Shown here: positions 1-10,599 of the stretch, piece by piece
Layout: each line of letters begins with the position of its first letter
Position numbering within the stretch: position 1 is the first letter of the stretch
Assembly: GCA_032718475.1 (NCBI GenBank)
Contig: JAUCBJ010001364.1
Location: 1-42,326, forward strand
From: Nemertoderma westbladi
Lineage: Eukaryota; Xenacoelomorpha; Nemertodermatida; Nemertodermatidae
Direction of reading: 5' to 3'
Length of the DNA: 42,326 nucleotides
Notes under the pieces: model-generated
The model's database searches: none
The model's input: the letters and a program-made list of their open reading frames with translations, nothing else
What the model was told of the DNA's origin: nothing
Program-made: the position numbers and the translations under genes

Positions 1-2300
1 TTGCTGCATTTGATTCGGTAATTTGTAATTTTAAAAGGGTCAAACAAATCACAATGGTCTTGCTTTCAATTTATAGATAACACTTTAACGCTGAATCATG
101 TATTGTAGAGATACATATAGCACGTGCAGCAGGGTACCTTAACTATTAAGGACTATACGTATCTCGGCTGTGTGGATGCAATTTATCGGGCAATATCACT
201 GACTTGATTACAACAAATGTGTTTCGTAAGTATAAACTGTTCCTTTCAAGTTGTGGGAAAAGGCAATATCTCTGTATTTATGATTTACTGTGAATTATAT
301 CCAACAATGAAAATGTGAATTTGAACTGAATTATGAAAATAACGCGGTCATGTCTGACTACGGACTAATAAAACTTTATTTTACCAACTGTCATTGGAAT
401 AAGTGTTATTGCGTAGGTGAGGTAGTTATAGCACAATAATAGGCTGATAGGGTGTCATACAAACCAATGAGTTGGATTGAGACAACTAACAATTATTGGT
501 ATATGACTAACTCACCAGTCTGCTCGTATTATCATTGAGAATAACAACCAGTTTAGTTTGCGATCTTTGATGTTCAATGTTATTGATACATTTGAATAAT
601 AACAAACAAATAATTAATGCAAATTAACACTAATCCGTAGACTGTACCATACCGTACAGACCGTACCGGTAATAATTCAGGTCTCTATAATTTACAATAC
701 TCAGCGGAAATGCCACCTACTAAATTCATAGTCAAGTAACAAGACAGAGATGCATTGGACTAAAGGCGTTATTATAGTTTCCACTGAAGCCTGTTAAAGT
801 CATCTAATTGGTTGGAAGGGAAACCAATAGGAACAACGTTAGTTCTAATTATTCTGATTTAAAGGAAATTATACCGCGCAAGGCGAAATAAGTAACTATA
901 GTTAAATCATTATAGTAACTCAATGTTAAAACTAATACACTTCACTATAAACATGTTTGGGACTTCTAATTCCCAAACACCGTTCCCAGAAGGATGAGGG
1001 AAATTTATGAATACAAATTCGAAAATAGTATTTAAAATATTATTTCTTCGTGGTAATCAAAATGACCTCACCCTTCTCCAAATATCTAGGGATTAGAAGG
1101 CGAGACCATATAAGTGTCATTATAGTTCTGGTTTAGGTTTGCCGTGTATCTTATGCCTTGTGGTGAGTTTGAAGGCTTGACGCCGCTCTGACCTGGGAAC
1201 CACAGGGACTATAGATTCCGAGGACTGTCGCTCTCAGGATTAGGTTTTGGAAGGTGGAGTTGCAGAACGTCATCTGGGATTGACGGCTTGCCCGTAAATC
1301 CGACCGTGGAAGTGTCTGCAAGGTTGGGGTTGATCGCAGCCACCTTGATAATCGATCTAGGTCTTCACGTAGCTCATTCGGACCCCAGGATTGGAAACAA
1401 GCTTTAGTGACCACCTTTCTGGATGGAAATCACGAACGTTTAGTGACACCAAGAGAGCGTTTGGGCGGCAACACCATTTAACGATGACCTCCACATGATT
1501 AGTCTGCTCTGTGGCGCCGTAAGTAAATTCGTATGAAGGTAAGTTCAGCCACCTTCGTTCGTAATTATTCGAGGTCTTTGTTGGTAGAAATTCAGTTATA
1601 TTATGACTGGGAAGCAAATGCGAATGCGTGAGGACAAACAATTAAGGGGATGTTTTCTAAACAGTTACAAACAATATTATCAAAATGTTTGTGTAATATC
1701 TCCAGCTTTAGAATGCCCAGTGGATTTAATAATAGTAGAAGTTCGCATCCACTCCAGGCTCCTTTACATGTCATTGTAGTTAAGTTATTCAGTATGTTCC
1801 ATACAGAAATAAACATAAAAAATAATGTTACTGGAGCGTGACGTAGAAAGGGCAGTCAACATCGAGGTTTCGGATGACGTCTGAATATATCCGATTTGGT
1901 TGAACGCGTTGCCCTTCGTCCGTTCCAAAATGGCTGTACCCAGGAAGCATCTGTTAAAGATGTGAAAGGTTATGTCAACGTTGTAAGGTTGTGGTATGGA
2001 AGAACATCATACAGTATTTCTTACGAAGTGAAGGGTTGGTCGTTATAGTTGGGTTGCATAGATGTCAGTAATTTAGCGTATACATTACTGAGCAGATGAC
2101 TCATCTAACAATATCATCATCGGGTCATTGGTGTCGCGGTTGAACTCATAAACTGAATCTAAATCTTTCAAAATTTCCTGTTATACACTTGTTATATATA
2201 GTCTTCTGATAACTGTCGCCAATGAGTACAGTGATCGTAATTGTTACTATAAGTTGTTATCATCACATATCGATATAATAAGTAAGTACCGGAGTAGCTA
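1..2300. other. Intergenic, no gene recognised
   Basis: AT-rich sequence with frequent stops in all frames. The longest open stretches, on the minus strand between about 1150 and 1640, are under 95 codons, adjoin in different frames and show no motif I know. They could be a very old transposon relic, but I cannot support that. No RNA gene or clear repeat was seen. Confidence 0.5.
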
Positions 2301-2309
2301 AATAAATAT

Positions 2310-2510
2310 CGTGGGTTCTTCAGCTGACGGTGCTGCACAAAAATCCTCAGCACGATTCGAACTGGAGTTCTCTTGAGCGCACGAGAAATCCGAGTTGCCT
2401 TTGGCCGCGCTAACGCCTCTCGACTCCCATGTACTTGCCAACAGATGTGGTTGAAAGAAGGAGAAGGTGGCTAGCGCGCATGGAAAACCCAATGCCATGC
2501 AGTCTATTTT
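2310..2510 (-). repeat. Dispersed repeat, copy 1
   Basis: The stretch around 2385-2500 is nearly identical to 3405-3525, in the same orientation, including the shared words ACGCCTCTCGACTCCCATGT and GGTGGCTAGCGCGCA. Weaker similarity extends left through a shared CTTCAGC core near 2320 and 3387. Copy 1 ends in a 15-base T run (2508-2522) that copy 2 lacks. The orientation of the family is unknown, and short open frames across it are not coding-like. Confidence 0.75.
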
Positions 2511-2689
2511 TTTTTTTTTTTTGTGAGGGTTTACTGGATCCGAGTTAGCCAAAATAATTGTATGGAAGTTATCTCAAATCCGCTACTGTAACACCCATAG
2601 ATAGATTGTTCGGGATGTTGTCAATCATACGGTGCTACATACATACAACAAACAAAGTGATATCAGTTGCTGTTATTTGGTGTTTACTA

Positions 2690-3140
2690 AAGTGCCACAA
2701 AGGTGTATCAATTGGAACACTCCATGTGATTGATTAATAACTTGAATTGCGTTTCCACAGCTTTAAATTTATAAATTATTTAAATTTAATTTTAAGTTGT
2801 GGCAGTTTAGTAAACGAGCGTAGAGTTAGAGAATTGCTCATTCACTCAGATCTGGGCTTATTGCGCTATAACTAAGTCTTTAAAATTAAATCTAATGACA
2901 GTTGGTTTGATATTTTGATTTAACATTTTATTGTAGACCATCTAAATTATTGGCCGTTCCCGTAATCTTGTGATTACTTGCGTTATGGGTATTTTATAAT
3001 CCATTCCTGTGGTCTTGGATTATTTGTTTCACTATTATTTTCATTGGGAACCAAGTTGACAATTAAAATAGATTGATTGCCGTTCCCATAAATTTTGATT
3101 TATTTTGACTTTAATAATGATATTAATAATTTATCAGTTT
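2690..3140. other. AT-rich spacer with imperfect palindromes
   Basis: No gene. It contains the imperfect palindrome CCACAGCTT...AAGTTGTGG (about 2755-2806), ATAATCCA...TGGATTAT (about 2995-3023), TAATC/GATTA near 2963, and two copies of GCCGTTCCC (about 2951 and 3081) that match a CCGTTCCC just beyond the BEL/Pao stop codon. It may be part of that element's 3' non-coding end or LTR, but no LTR boundary could be fixed. Confidence 0.4.
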
Positions 3141-3154
3141 GTTAAATAAAGGGG

Positions 3155-3359
3155 GTACTAACAATACTTATATTGTTGTACCCGTAAGACATCTCTTGCT
3201 ATGCATTGCTTGATGCATAGCAAGACCAAGGTTAAATCAGCAAGTTTTATGTTGCTGTAAGGACATCTCTTATGGTACAATATTTAAGGTACCATAAGAC
3301 CAAGGTTAATAAAATCAACAATTAGTTGAATTGTTTTGGGGAACATAATTTATGTACCC
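3155..3359. repeat. Array of hairpins with constant linkers
   Basis: Five successive inverted repeats. They are GTACTAACAATA/TATTGTTGTAC (3155-3181), a perfect 13 bp stem TCTTGCTATGCAT (3194-3225), CAGCAA/TTGCTG (3238-3257), a perfect 11 bp stem TCTTATGGTAC (3268-3299), and GGG-ACATAA/TTATGT-CCC (3338-3359). The stems differ but the linkers repeat: TAAGACATCTC and TAAGGACATCTC before stems 2 and 4, AAGACCAAGGTTAA after them. This makes two head-to-tail units of about 74 bp whose stems have changed while staying paired. Confidence 0.85.
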
Positions 3360-3369
3360 TAAGATTTCA

Positions 3370-3530
3370 TACAGCGCCCGTGGCTCTTCAGCCACCGGAC
3401 TGAAACCCGAGTAGCCCCTGGCCGTGCCAACGCCTCTCGACTCCCATGTCATGTACTTGCCAACAGATGTGGTTGAAAGTAAGAGAAGGTGGCTAGCGCG
3501 CAAGGAAAACCCGAGGCCAGTCTTTTCTGG
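3370..3530 (-). repeat. Dispersed repeat, copy 2
   Basis: Second copy of the repeat at 2310-2510, about 1 kb away in direct orientation. It differs by scattered substitutions and a small CATGT duplication near 3446-3452. The pair brackets the hairpin-rich stretch. Whether this is a segmental duplication, two insertions, or part of a long terminal repeat is not settled. Confidence 0.75.
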
Positions 3531-3784
3531 GCGGATTCCAGTATTAATAATATAACTATCAATTCGATCAGAGGATTATATTATAGTTAGGCCTATGCTA
3601 TTTGTAAATTATTACATTAATAATTATACTTTAACAATAGCGCTTAAGTGAATTAAAATTGAAATTGGTTAATAAAGCGTACTTAATTATTTATATAATA
3701 AAAAGTATGTACATTTATCATTTAATAATAAATCTAATACCACAACTAATACCTACAACAACTAATTATTTGAATTAACCAATA

Positions 3785-6700
3785 CCCGTTCCCACGATCG
3801 AGAACCTACATAGAACTCAATCGTTTTACAATTAGTTTATTCGGTAATTAGGTAGTTCAAATCCTCAGGTCTCACTTCCTGTTTGCCATAGTTTCCAGAC
3901 TCCTCCCGTGCCATTTCTAATAAGCATAGCCGGCCAATAGGGCGATGAAGAGTCTGTGGCTCAAATTTGATTCCCTTTGCTTTGGTTTTGCGACGCATGA
4001 CAATAATGTCAACTGCTCGCACAAGACCATCGTCGGAAATGTGGATTTTGCTGATCCGACCTGTTTGCCATTTCTTACGTGGCAAATCCTTATCCATCAG
4101 GAGTATCATGTCATTGACTTTGACATTTTTCTTCTCGGCAAACCATTTGGTGCGCAACTGTATGGTTGGCAGGTAATATCTCTCGAAGTGAATGGTAAAT
4201 CTTTCCGACAGTAACTGCATCAGTTGCCACTTGGTGCGCAAATACTCATCACCCTGCTCTGGTTTAGACACTGGCAACATTACTACTGGCTTTTTCAGTA
4301 AAAAATGTGCAGGTGTCAGTGCTTCTAAGGATTTCGGCTCCGAAGAAATGGGCATGAGAGGTCTGTCGTTAAGATATGCTGCTATTTCTTCTAATAGGGT
4401 GCGGAGCAATTCATCATTCAGCGGTGTCTGACAGGGTACTACGTGGTGGAAGGCGGTCTTGACACTCCGGATCAGTCTCTCCCAACTGCCTCCCCACCAA
4501 GGAGCATCAGCTGCATTAAATCTCCAGGAGGAAGCAGTCACCTTGAGTTGTTCCTCTAGTTGCTCCTCATTCCATTTATCTACATAAGTGGAAATTTCAT
4601 TGTTAGCACCAATAAAATTTGTTCCCTTATCAGAACGGATCGTCTGGCTTGTGCCAAAGCGCGCAATCTGACGACGCAGGCATAACAGGAAACTAGCCAT
4701 TGAAAGGTCATTTACTATGTCTAAGTGTATAGCTCTACAAGTGAGACATACAAAAATAACACACCAGCGCTTGATCATTGTGCGTGCTCGTTTCACCTCA
4801 ATCGGCCCAAAGAGGTCGACTCCCGTGTTGGTAAATGGGGGCTCGTAACCACTTACCCGTTCTTTTGGTAATTCGGCCTCCCTCTGAGTCAGTGGCTGAC
4901 TGTATAAGCGCCTACAAGGTATACAGTTACGAAGTACCTTATGTAAAGCCTTCCGTGGTTTGACTAAATAATACCTTGTCCGAATTTCACTCAGTATACG
5001 TTCACGCCCTGCGTGATACAGATTGGTATGTATATCCTGAATAAGCATCCGTTGTATTTTCGGTTGAGACACTATGATGGGGTACATAGTGTCAACCGAG
5101 ATGGGGGCATTTGTCAAGCGTCCACCCACTCGTATGAGTCCATCTAACATGGTGCTTGTAAATTTGTCAGGTAACCGCATGTCAGGGTTGTCAATTAGTT
5201 TCTTGTATTTCAGTGGGTCATCATGGGCTTGCATAAGCCTCAATACTTGTTTGTTGGTTGTTTCCAACTCCTCACCTGTGACCTTCTGTCTAATTTTCCT
5301 AACTTTATTAGCAGACACAATTCTCTTACCATCTGAGTCGAAAAGGGGGTAAAAGAGTTTCTTACCTGGCTGTTTATTTAATGGTTTTGACAAAATAATT
5401 TTCAAGTCTTGAGCTAGTGCAACGTCCTTTCTAACCGAATACTTTATATGGAAACACCTCTTCAAATAAGTTAATGCCTTACACAGGCGATGCCAAGAAC
5501 TGTAGTGGTTCAGAGCATTAATTATTAGAGGCGATAAACCTGGTTTTAGATTTGGACGGTCGTTATTGACCCAGGGTAGGGCTGAGTCACTCACCGTATT
5601 ACTTTCATTTAGTAACCCTCGAAGATCATTTCCTGATTCTTTAACTGAGGTACCGGTAGGCCTATAATCAGATTGATCCAGAGGTTCGTCCACATCTGTG
5701 AGCTCCCCATCTGTTAACAAGACTGACATGTCCAATGGACGGAATAATTTGGACTTTATGGCATTTTTTCGAGGTCTTACAATTTCTGCACCCTTAGCAG
5801 CTCTAATTTCTGCAGTAGAGAGGTTACGGGGCCACTCAGACTCTGGTTTCTTTAAAAATTCAGGCCCGCCTAACCAACAAGAGGTCGATATAAGTTCTTG
5901 GGGAGTTGCTCCTCGAGATGCGATATCGGCCGGGTTTAAGATTCCTGGGCAATGCCGCCATTGTTCTTCAGTACTTCGGCTCAAGATCTTTTTCACTCGG
6001 TTGGTTATAAACACGCTAAATTGACAGACATGATTGGTCAAATATTCGAGTACAAGTACAGCATCAGTCCAATAGTAGGTTTTCTCGATTTTATATGTGG
6101 TTTGTTCTAGAATGTTCCTCGCAATTTGGGAGGAGTAAAGTGCCGCCTTCAACTCAGCTCGAGGGGGTGTTAACTTATTGGAAATTAGTGCTTTCGATGC
6201 GACTAGGGAGACACGGACATCTGTAGGTGTTTGGACCCGAAAATATGCCACAATGCCGAGGCCTATATCGCTTGCATCTCCGAATGCATGAAGTTGGTAG
6301 GAGTAGTCGGGGAGTACGTGTCCGAAGTAAGTACGGGGAATCCTCATTCTCTCGATGTCAGGCAATGAATCTTCCCACTTATACCAACGTGCTAACAAGT
6401 CACCGCACAAGGGGTCATCCCAGGAGTTGTTCTCACTCCACATTTCCTGAACGAGTCCTCTTGCTGTAAGAATGACAGGGCTAATGAACCCAATCGGATC
6501 AAAGTAACTACTGAGAATACTTAGGCAGATGCGCTTTGTCCGCACACGTTCAGGTCTTATTTTCAACTTGAAACACATCTCATCTGTTTCTGTTAACCAT
6601 TTAAGACCCAATGTTTTAGTATCAGGTAACTCGTCCCTAACTAGGTCTAGTTCCTTATTTCCTCTCTCAGCAGGGTCAATAGATTCGAGGAACTCTCGGC

Positions 6701-9600
6701 TATTGCTAGTAAACTTCGTTAAATGAAATCCACCTCTCTTCAGACAGTCAACAGTGCCATGTGCAACACTGATGGCCTCTGCAACAGTTGGCACCGACTT
6801 AAGATTATCATCCATATAAATGTCCCTTTCTATGTTCTCAATGACAGCTGGGGAGAAGTCCTTTCGATTATGATGGGCAGTGGTTCGTATAATGGAGCAC
6901 GCATTTGAGGGACTTGATATAATACCAAATGCTTGTATCGCCATGCGATATTCCAGTGGCTCCTTAGACAGATCTCCATCAGGCCACCATAAGAATCGGA
7001 GGCTATCACGATCCTCAACTAAGGATTTCACCTGCAAAAACATCCCTTCTATATCAGAAGCGAAAGCAATTGAATATTGGCGCAATCTGATTAAAATACC
7101 TAACAGTTGTCGTAAGAAGTTTGGGCCTGGCATCAATTCAGTATTGAGTGATTGACCTCGGAATAGTGCTGACCCATCAAAGACAACACGTACTTGGTTG
7201 GGTTTGTCTGCTCTCTCCACATAGTGATGTGTTAAATAATATGTTCGGTCCGTGGTTTCCAGAACATTCGGGACCCTTTCAGCATAACCATTGTCGATAT
7301 ATTTATTCATCTGTGTATTATACATCTGATGAGCCATTGGGTTGGCCTTTAGGCGTTTCTTCAGTTGGGCTGCTCGCTTTACTGCTAATGTCCTATTATT
7401 ATGGAACACTGGTTTACCATTCTTCCACAGGAGACCTATCTCATACCGTCCTTCTTCTGGAAGAAATTTAGTTGTGGATTTTTGAATATGGATGGCGCGT
7501 TCCTCTTGCACAGACAGTGCTTTATCAAATGAGTTGGGTTCCATAGCATCTTGTGACATCCATGCTCTGATATGTTCATCAAGAATATTCTGACGTAACT
7601 TATCTGCAGCTTCACTTAAGTCATCGTAAGTGTCTGGTGAAGAGGTCCATTTAGTGAAATGACATATCTCCTGTTGATGTAGTAACATGTCGCCATCATC
7701 GATCAATCGACTAGCTTCTTCACAATCATAGAAGACTCGTTCATCATCATTGTTTGATGAAGGCTCACTGGGTGAATCAGACTGGAGGTCAAATTCATCT
7801 GTTTCCTCAAAAATTGAACACTTGGTAGTCATGTTACATTGAAGGGTTTCAGATCGGCTCTCTCGTTCAGCCAAAGTTTTAGCTGATGGTCCAGTACAAA
7901 ACCAGCCGATCCTTGTCCTTCCGGCATAAGTCGTCAAAGGCAGAGGATGTGGTGGTCGTTTCTCGAGTGTTTCAAGTGCTTCATGAGCATTCTGCCCAAT
8001 AAGCATTTGCACTCCCGGATAGTCAACTGGATATCGAGGGACTTTGAATTGTTGAATAAGGTTGTCTTCATCCCAATTATATAAGCCAGCTTGGCTGCGA
8101 GCAAAATTGGGGATGGCTACCATTTTGATGTTTCTCAAACAGTCCTTACCATTAATATCCCATGGTGTTGATAGAGCTCCCTTGCAATAGTTAGTACTAA
8201 CTGTCGACTTCCATACTTGCATAATTCCTGATAGTTGCAGTTTCATGGGGAATTTGTATTTGTCTCTAAACAAGATGTTGGCTAAATCTTCATCAATAAA
8301 TGTTCCGGTACTACCTGTGTCCATGAGTGCATTTATAATGACACTGGAGTGGGGTGTGTGCAAACGAAGTTGGACCACAGGAAATTCACGGATACCATAT
8401 TTGGGTCGATGGATGCGCTTACTCACCTGCGCATGAGCTGGGTTGTTTAGTTCATCATCATTAGTGTCTGATGGAGTTTCATATGTTAGTGCCTTGTATA
8501 TGGCTGAATGACACATATTACACAATTCATCCTCATCAGAAAATTCTCCGGGGACAAAATCCGCCGCATCAGATGAGGTGTTCGAGTCATAGCAGTCGCT
8601 AAATTGAACATGATATTCTGGGTCCCTTACCTTAGGTTGATCTATATGTAACAGAGCATGATGTCTTTCACTACATTTTGGACATTTTGTTTCAAACCGA
8701 CATTTGTTTCTCAAATGTCCAGATTGTAAACAAACGAAACAGAGTCCAAGTGACCTCACAGTAGCCCTTCTTTCCTTAAGCGTTTTCTTGAAAAATTCTG
8801 GGCAACGTGATAGTCGGTGCGTCTCCTTACATAAAGAGCAATTTCGTGTAGACAGACTGTCTGTATTAGATTGTACATTTTGCACCTTCAAGGGATAAGT
8901 GTCGGCTCCGGAATGCTTGTCTCTACTAGGGGCACTAGATTTGTAACTAACTTGACCGGATTTAGGTGGTGTACTTGGTCCAGTCCTCAGCTTACCAGTC
9001 GGTTTAGTATAATATACTTCACTCGCACTATCCCTACCCATATCCTCACCTGGCGATGAATAGCTTTCACTGTCTACATGGTATACAGTTCCTCGCTTTC
9101 TGGTCACAAACCTTTCACTGACCTTTGGTTCATTGCGTTCCCTTTGGTCACGCATCAATTGCAGTTTTACTTCTTCCTTCAGGAATTTGGTAAAATCTTG
9201 CATTTTTGGTTCTCTATTTTGGCTACGTTCCAGATGGAGGACATGTTTATCCCACCTGTTTCCTACATTGCCCTTGGGTAGGTTGTTGGCTATCATATTT
9301 ACAACCATGGTTGTATCATAAACATCAGTTCTACTTAACCAGTCTAATTGCCGGCACATCTCTTGAATTTCGTCAGCAAATTCAATCAGTCCAGCGGCTG
9401 TGATACGCTTTCGGGCAACTAACCTTTCATAGATATATCTAGCTATGTTAGTTTTGTTACCATAACGTTCACATAAATTACTCCAACATTGCTGCAATCC
9501 TCCAGGGTGACCAATATATTTCATAGCCATAGCTCTGGGGGCTCCTTCCAAACAGTCAATCAAAAACCTTAACTTCTCACCATCAGAAAGTACCCGAATT
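3785..9600 (-). mobile_element. BEL/Pao LTR retrotransposon, 5' end missing
   Basis: Minus-strand retroelement defined by its gag-pol frame. A purine tract GGGAACGGG (3793-3785, minus strand) about 45 bp beyond the stop codon is a candidate polypurine tract. No 5' LTR, primer-binding site or matching LTR pair is visible, and gag-like coding similarity stops abruptly near 9598. The element is therefore 5'-truncated or rearranged, although the remaining frame has no stop or frameshift, which points to a fairly young copy. Confidence 0.9.
3837..9563 (-). CDS. BEL/Pao gag-pol polyprotein
   Basis: Single open frame of about 1,900 codons. Order of domains: a DUF1759-like gag region (about 1-110), then cysteine/histidine knuckles (CSLCKETHRLSRC, CFVCLQSGHLRNKC, CPKCSERHH, about 240-310). 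An aspartic protease follows with MDTGSTGTFID (D about 414), then reverse transcriptase with YMDDN (about 915) and RNase H starting at FGDASDIGLG (about 1095). The integrase has an HHCC zinc region (about 1510-1550) and a core with GVDLFGP, RSDKGTNF and WERLIRS carrying the D, D, E residues (about 1581, 1644, 1694). A DUF5641-like tail ends the protein. This order (PR-RT-RH-IN) and the YMDD box are typical of BEL/Pao. The first 9563 codon is TTG, not a real start: the frame is open a dozen codons further to a stop near 9600, so the true N-terminus is lost. Confidence 0.93.
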   Translation of the reverse strand: MIDCLEGAPRAMAMKYIGHPGGLQQCWSNLCERYGNKTNIARYIYERLVARKRITAAGLIEFADEIQEMCRQLDWLSRTDVYDTTMVVNMIANNLPKGNVGNRWDKHVLHLERSQNREPKMQDFTKFLKEEVKLQLMRDQRERNEPKVSERFVTRKRGTVYHVDSESYSSPGEDMGRDSASEVYYTKPTGKLRTGPSTPPKSGQVSYKSSAPSRDKHSGADTYPLKVQNVQSNTDSLSTRNCSLCKETHRLSRCPEFFKKTLKERRATVRSLGLCFVCLQSGHLRNKCRFETKCPKCSERHHALLHIDQPKVRDPEYHVQFSDCYDSNTSSDAADFVPGEFSDEDELCNMCHSAIYKALTYETPSDTNDDELNNPAHAQVSKRIHRPKYGIREFPVVQLRLHTPHSSVIINALMDTGSTGTFIDEDLANILFRDKYKFPMKLQLSGIMQVWKSTVSTNYCKGALSTPWDINGKDCLRNIKMVAIPNFARSQAGLYNWDEDNLIQQFKVPRYPVDYPGVQMLIGQNAHEALETLEKRPPHPLPLTTYAGRTRIGWFCTGPSAKTLAERESRSETLQCNMTTKCSIFEETDEFDLQSDSPSEPSSNNDDERVFYDCEEASRLIDDGDMLLHQQEICHFTKWTSSPDTYDDLSEAADKLRQNILDEHIRAWMSQDAMEPNSFDKALSVQEERAIHIQKSTTKFLPEEGRYEIGLLWKNGKPVFHNNRTLAVKRAAQLKKRLKANPMAHQMYNTQMNKYIDNGYAERVPNVLETTDRTYYLTHHYVERADKPNQVRVVFDGSALFRGQSLNTELMPGPNFLRQLLGILIRLRQYSIAFASDIEGMFLQVKSLVEDRDSLRFLWWPDGDLSKEPLEYRMAIQAFGIISSPSNACSIIRTTAHHNRKDFSPAVIENIERDIYMDDNLKSVPTVAEAISVAHGTVDCLKRGGFHLTKFTSNSREFLESIDPAERGNKELDLVRDELPDTKTLGLKWLTETDEMCFKLKIRPERVRTKRICLSILSSYFDPIGFISPVILTARGLVQEMWSENNSWDDPLCGDLLARWYKWEDSLPDIERMRIPRTYFGHVLPDYSYQLHAFGDASDIGLGIVAYFRVQTPTDVRVSLVASKALISNKLTPPRAELKAALYSSQIARNILEQTTYKIEKTYYWTDAVLVLEYLTNHVCQFSVFITNRVKKILSRSTEEQWRHCPGILNPADIASRGATPQELISTSCWLGGPEFLKKPESEWPRNLSTAEIRAAKGAEIVRPRKNAIKSKLFRPLDMSVLLTDGELTDVDEPLDQSDYRPTGTSVKESGNDLRGLLNESNTVSDSALPWVNNDRPNLKPGLSPLIINALNHYSSWHRLCKALTYLKRCFHIKYSVRKDVALAQDLKIILSKPLNKQPGKKLFYPLFDSDGKRIVSANKVRKIRQKVTGEELETTNKQVLRLMQAHDDPLKYKKLIDNPDMRLPDKFTSTMLDGLIRVGGRLTNAPISVDTMYPIIVSQPKIQRMLIQDIHTNLYHAGRERILSEIRTRYYLVKPRKALHKVLRNCIPCRRLYSQPLTQREAELPKERVSGYEPPFTNTGVDLFGPIEVKRARTMIKRWCVIFVCLTCRAIHLDIVNDLSMASFLLCLRRQIARFGTSQTIRSDKGTNFIGANNEISTYVDKWNEEQLEEQLKVTASSWRFNAADAPWWGGSWERLIRSVKTAFHHVVPCQTPLNDELLRTLLEEIAAYLNDRPLMPISSEPKSLEALTPAHFLLKKPVVMLPVSKPEQGDEYLRTKWQLMQLLSERFTIHFERYYLPTIQLRTKWFAEKKNVKVNDMILLMDKDLPRKKWQTGRISKIHISDDGLVRAVDIIVMRRKTKAKGIKFEPQTLHRPIGRLCLLEMAREESGNYGKQEVRPEDLNYLITE

Positions 9601-9760
9601 TAGAAATCCACAGGTTAATAGCATCAAGACTGATCCTGACTCGTTAGACGTTAATGAGGAACTTCATCACCTCCATGAATCCAAAATTAAGAGTAAGCAA
9701 GAAATTGAAAATCTTCAACAAGACATAACAAACATGCGCACTATGGGATCCCCAGCCTTT
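9598..9760 (+). other. Coiled-coil-like open segment abutting truncated gag
   Basis: Immediately beyond the gag break the opposite strand reads as a charged, helix-forming peptide (for example LDVNEELHHLHESK and KQEIENLQQDI) continuing to the GGATCC-rich patch. BEL/Pao gag proteins often start with a coiled coil, so this may be an inverted piece of the same or a related element. That is inference. It could also be a chance frame. Confidence 0.3.
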
Positions 9761-9932
9761 AACGGTTTTCTATGGGATCCGCGGATTACAAATTTGCAAT
9801 CGGCGGATACCATATATAGAGACTATGATAAGATCCATAGATCCGTGTTTCTAGGTTCCCTGGATCCTACTGAGATCCGTCATTGTTTCAATGGGATCCG
9901 CAACAGGATCCGCGGAATTTATTAGGATCCTC
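9745..9932. repeat. GGATCC-rich short repeat patch
   Basis: Within about 190 bp the words GGATCC, GGATCCGC or AGATCC(G/A) occur about ten times at irregular spacing (for example 9748, 9774, 9831, 9861, 9894, 9906, 9925). A 63-codon open frame across it has no recognisable motif. It looks like a degenerate short-period repeat. Confidence 0.5.
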
Positions 9933-10590
9933 GTTTTACAAGCTGACAAGAGTAGAAATATTTCATCCTCATTTTCTTTGTCTCTATTTTGAATGTCTGA
10001 CCCTTACATTGCGATAACTTTCGAATGTGTTTGTATATGAAAATGTATCAAAGTACACGCGTACCTTTATATTTCTATGCCTTCGCTATGTAATTTGGAC
10101 ATTAAAGATATTGTTCTAAAGGTACTTATATTCCCAGAGAAAAAGCAATAGAAAATCGGAAGGTTAAAAATTAAATTAGAACACCGCCGTTCCATAAAGT
10201 ATACAGTAGGTGAAAATATGCCACAATTTATGAAAAGTAACTATTTACAAAATAGCGAATGATCTACTACTTTATTTTACAGTAAGATATGTTATATACT
10301 GTAGGTCCGAGCGTCTCTATTTTTTGTCTCTATTTTAAACATGAATAACGTGATGATGGTTGCTGATTAGTAGCCTTTTCCGAACACATCACAGTTTTCT
10401 ACAAAATGGAATATAGGTACCGGTACCGCCGGTAACTTAAACTTTATTAACTTTCGTTTTGATTGCTTACATTTTTATTTACACGAAGTGGGGCCTTCGC
10501 GCAGCACGTGACTTAAATTTAATTTAAGTACTAATTCGAAAGTATTACTGTATTAGCAAATTTTAAGCAGATTTCGCCTAATCACTTTTT
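9933..10590. other. Intergenic, no feature seen
   Basis: AT-rich sequence without long frames, RNA-like structure or clear repeats. It holds a local TACCGGTACCGCCGGTA cluster near 10420, an example of the palindromic words common in this genome. Confidence 0.5.
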
Positions 10591-10599
10591 ACCTCTTTC

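Noticed and set aside
1151-1641. Two adjoining minus-strand frames of 87 and 94 codons
   Set aside because: No motif recognised and no consistent frame. I could not tell an ancient transposon relic from chance.
3640-3835. LTR of the BEL/Pao element directly after the stop codon
   Set aside because: A candidate polypurine tract is present, but no TG...CA boundaries and no second copy could be found, so no LTR is annotated.
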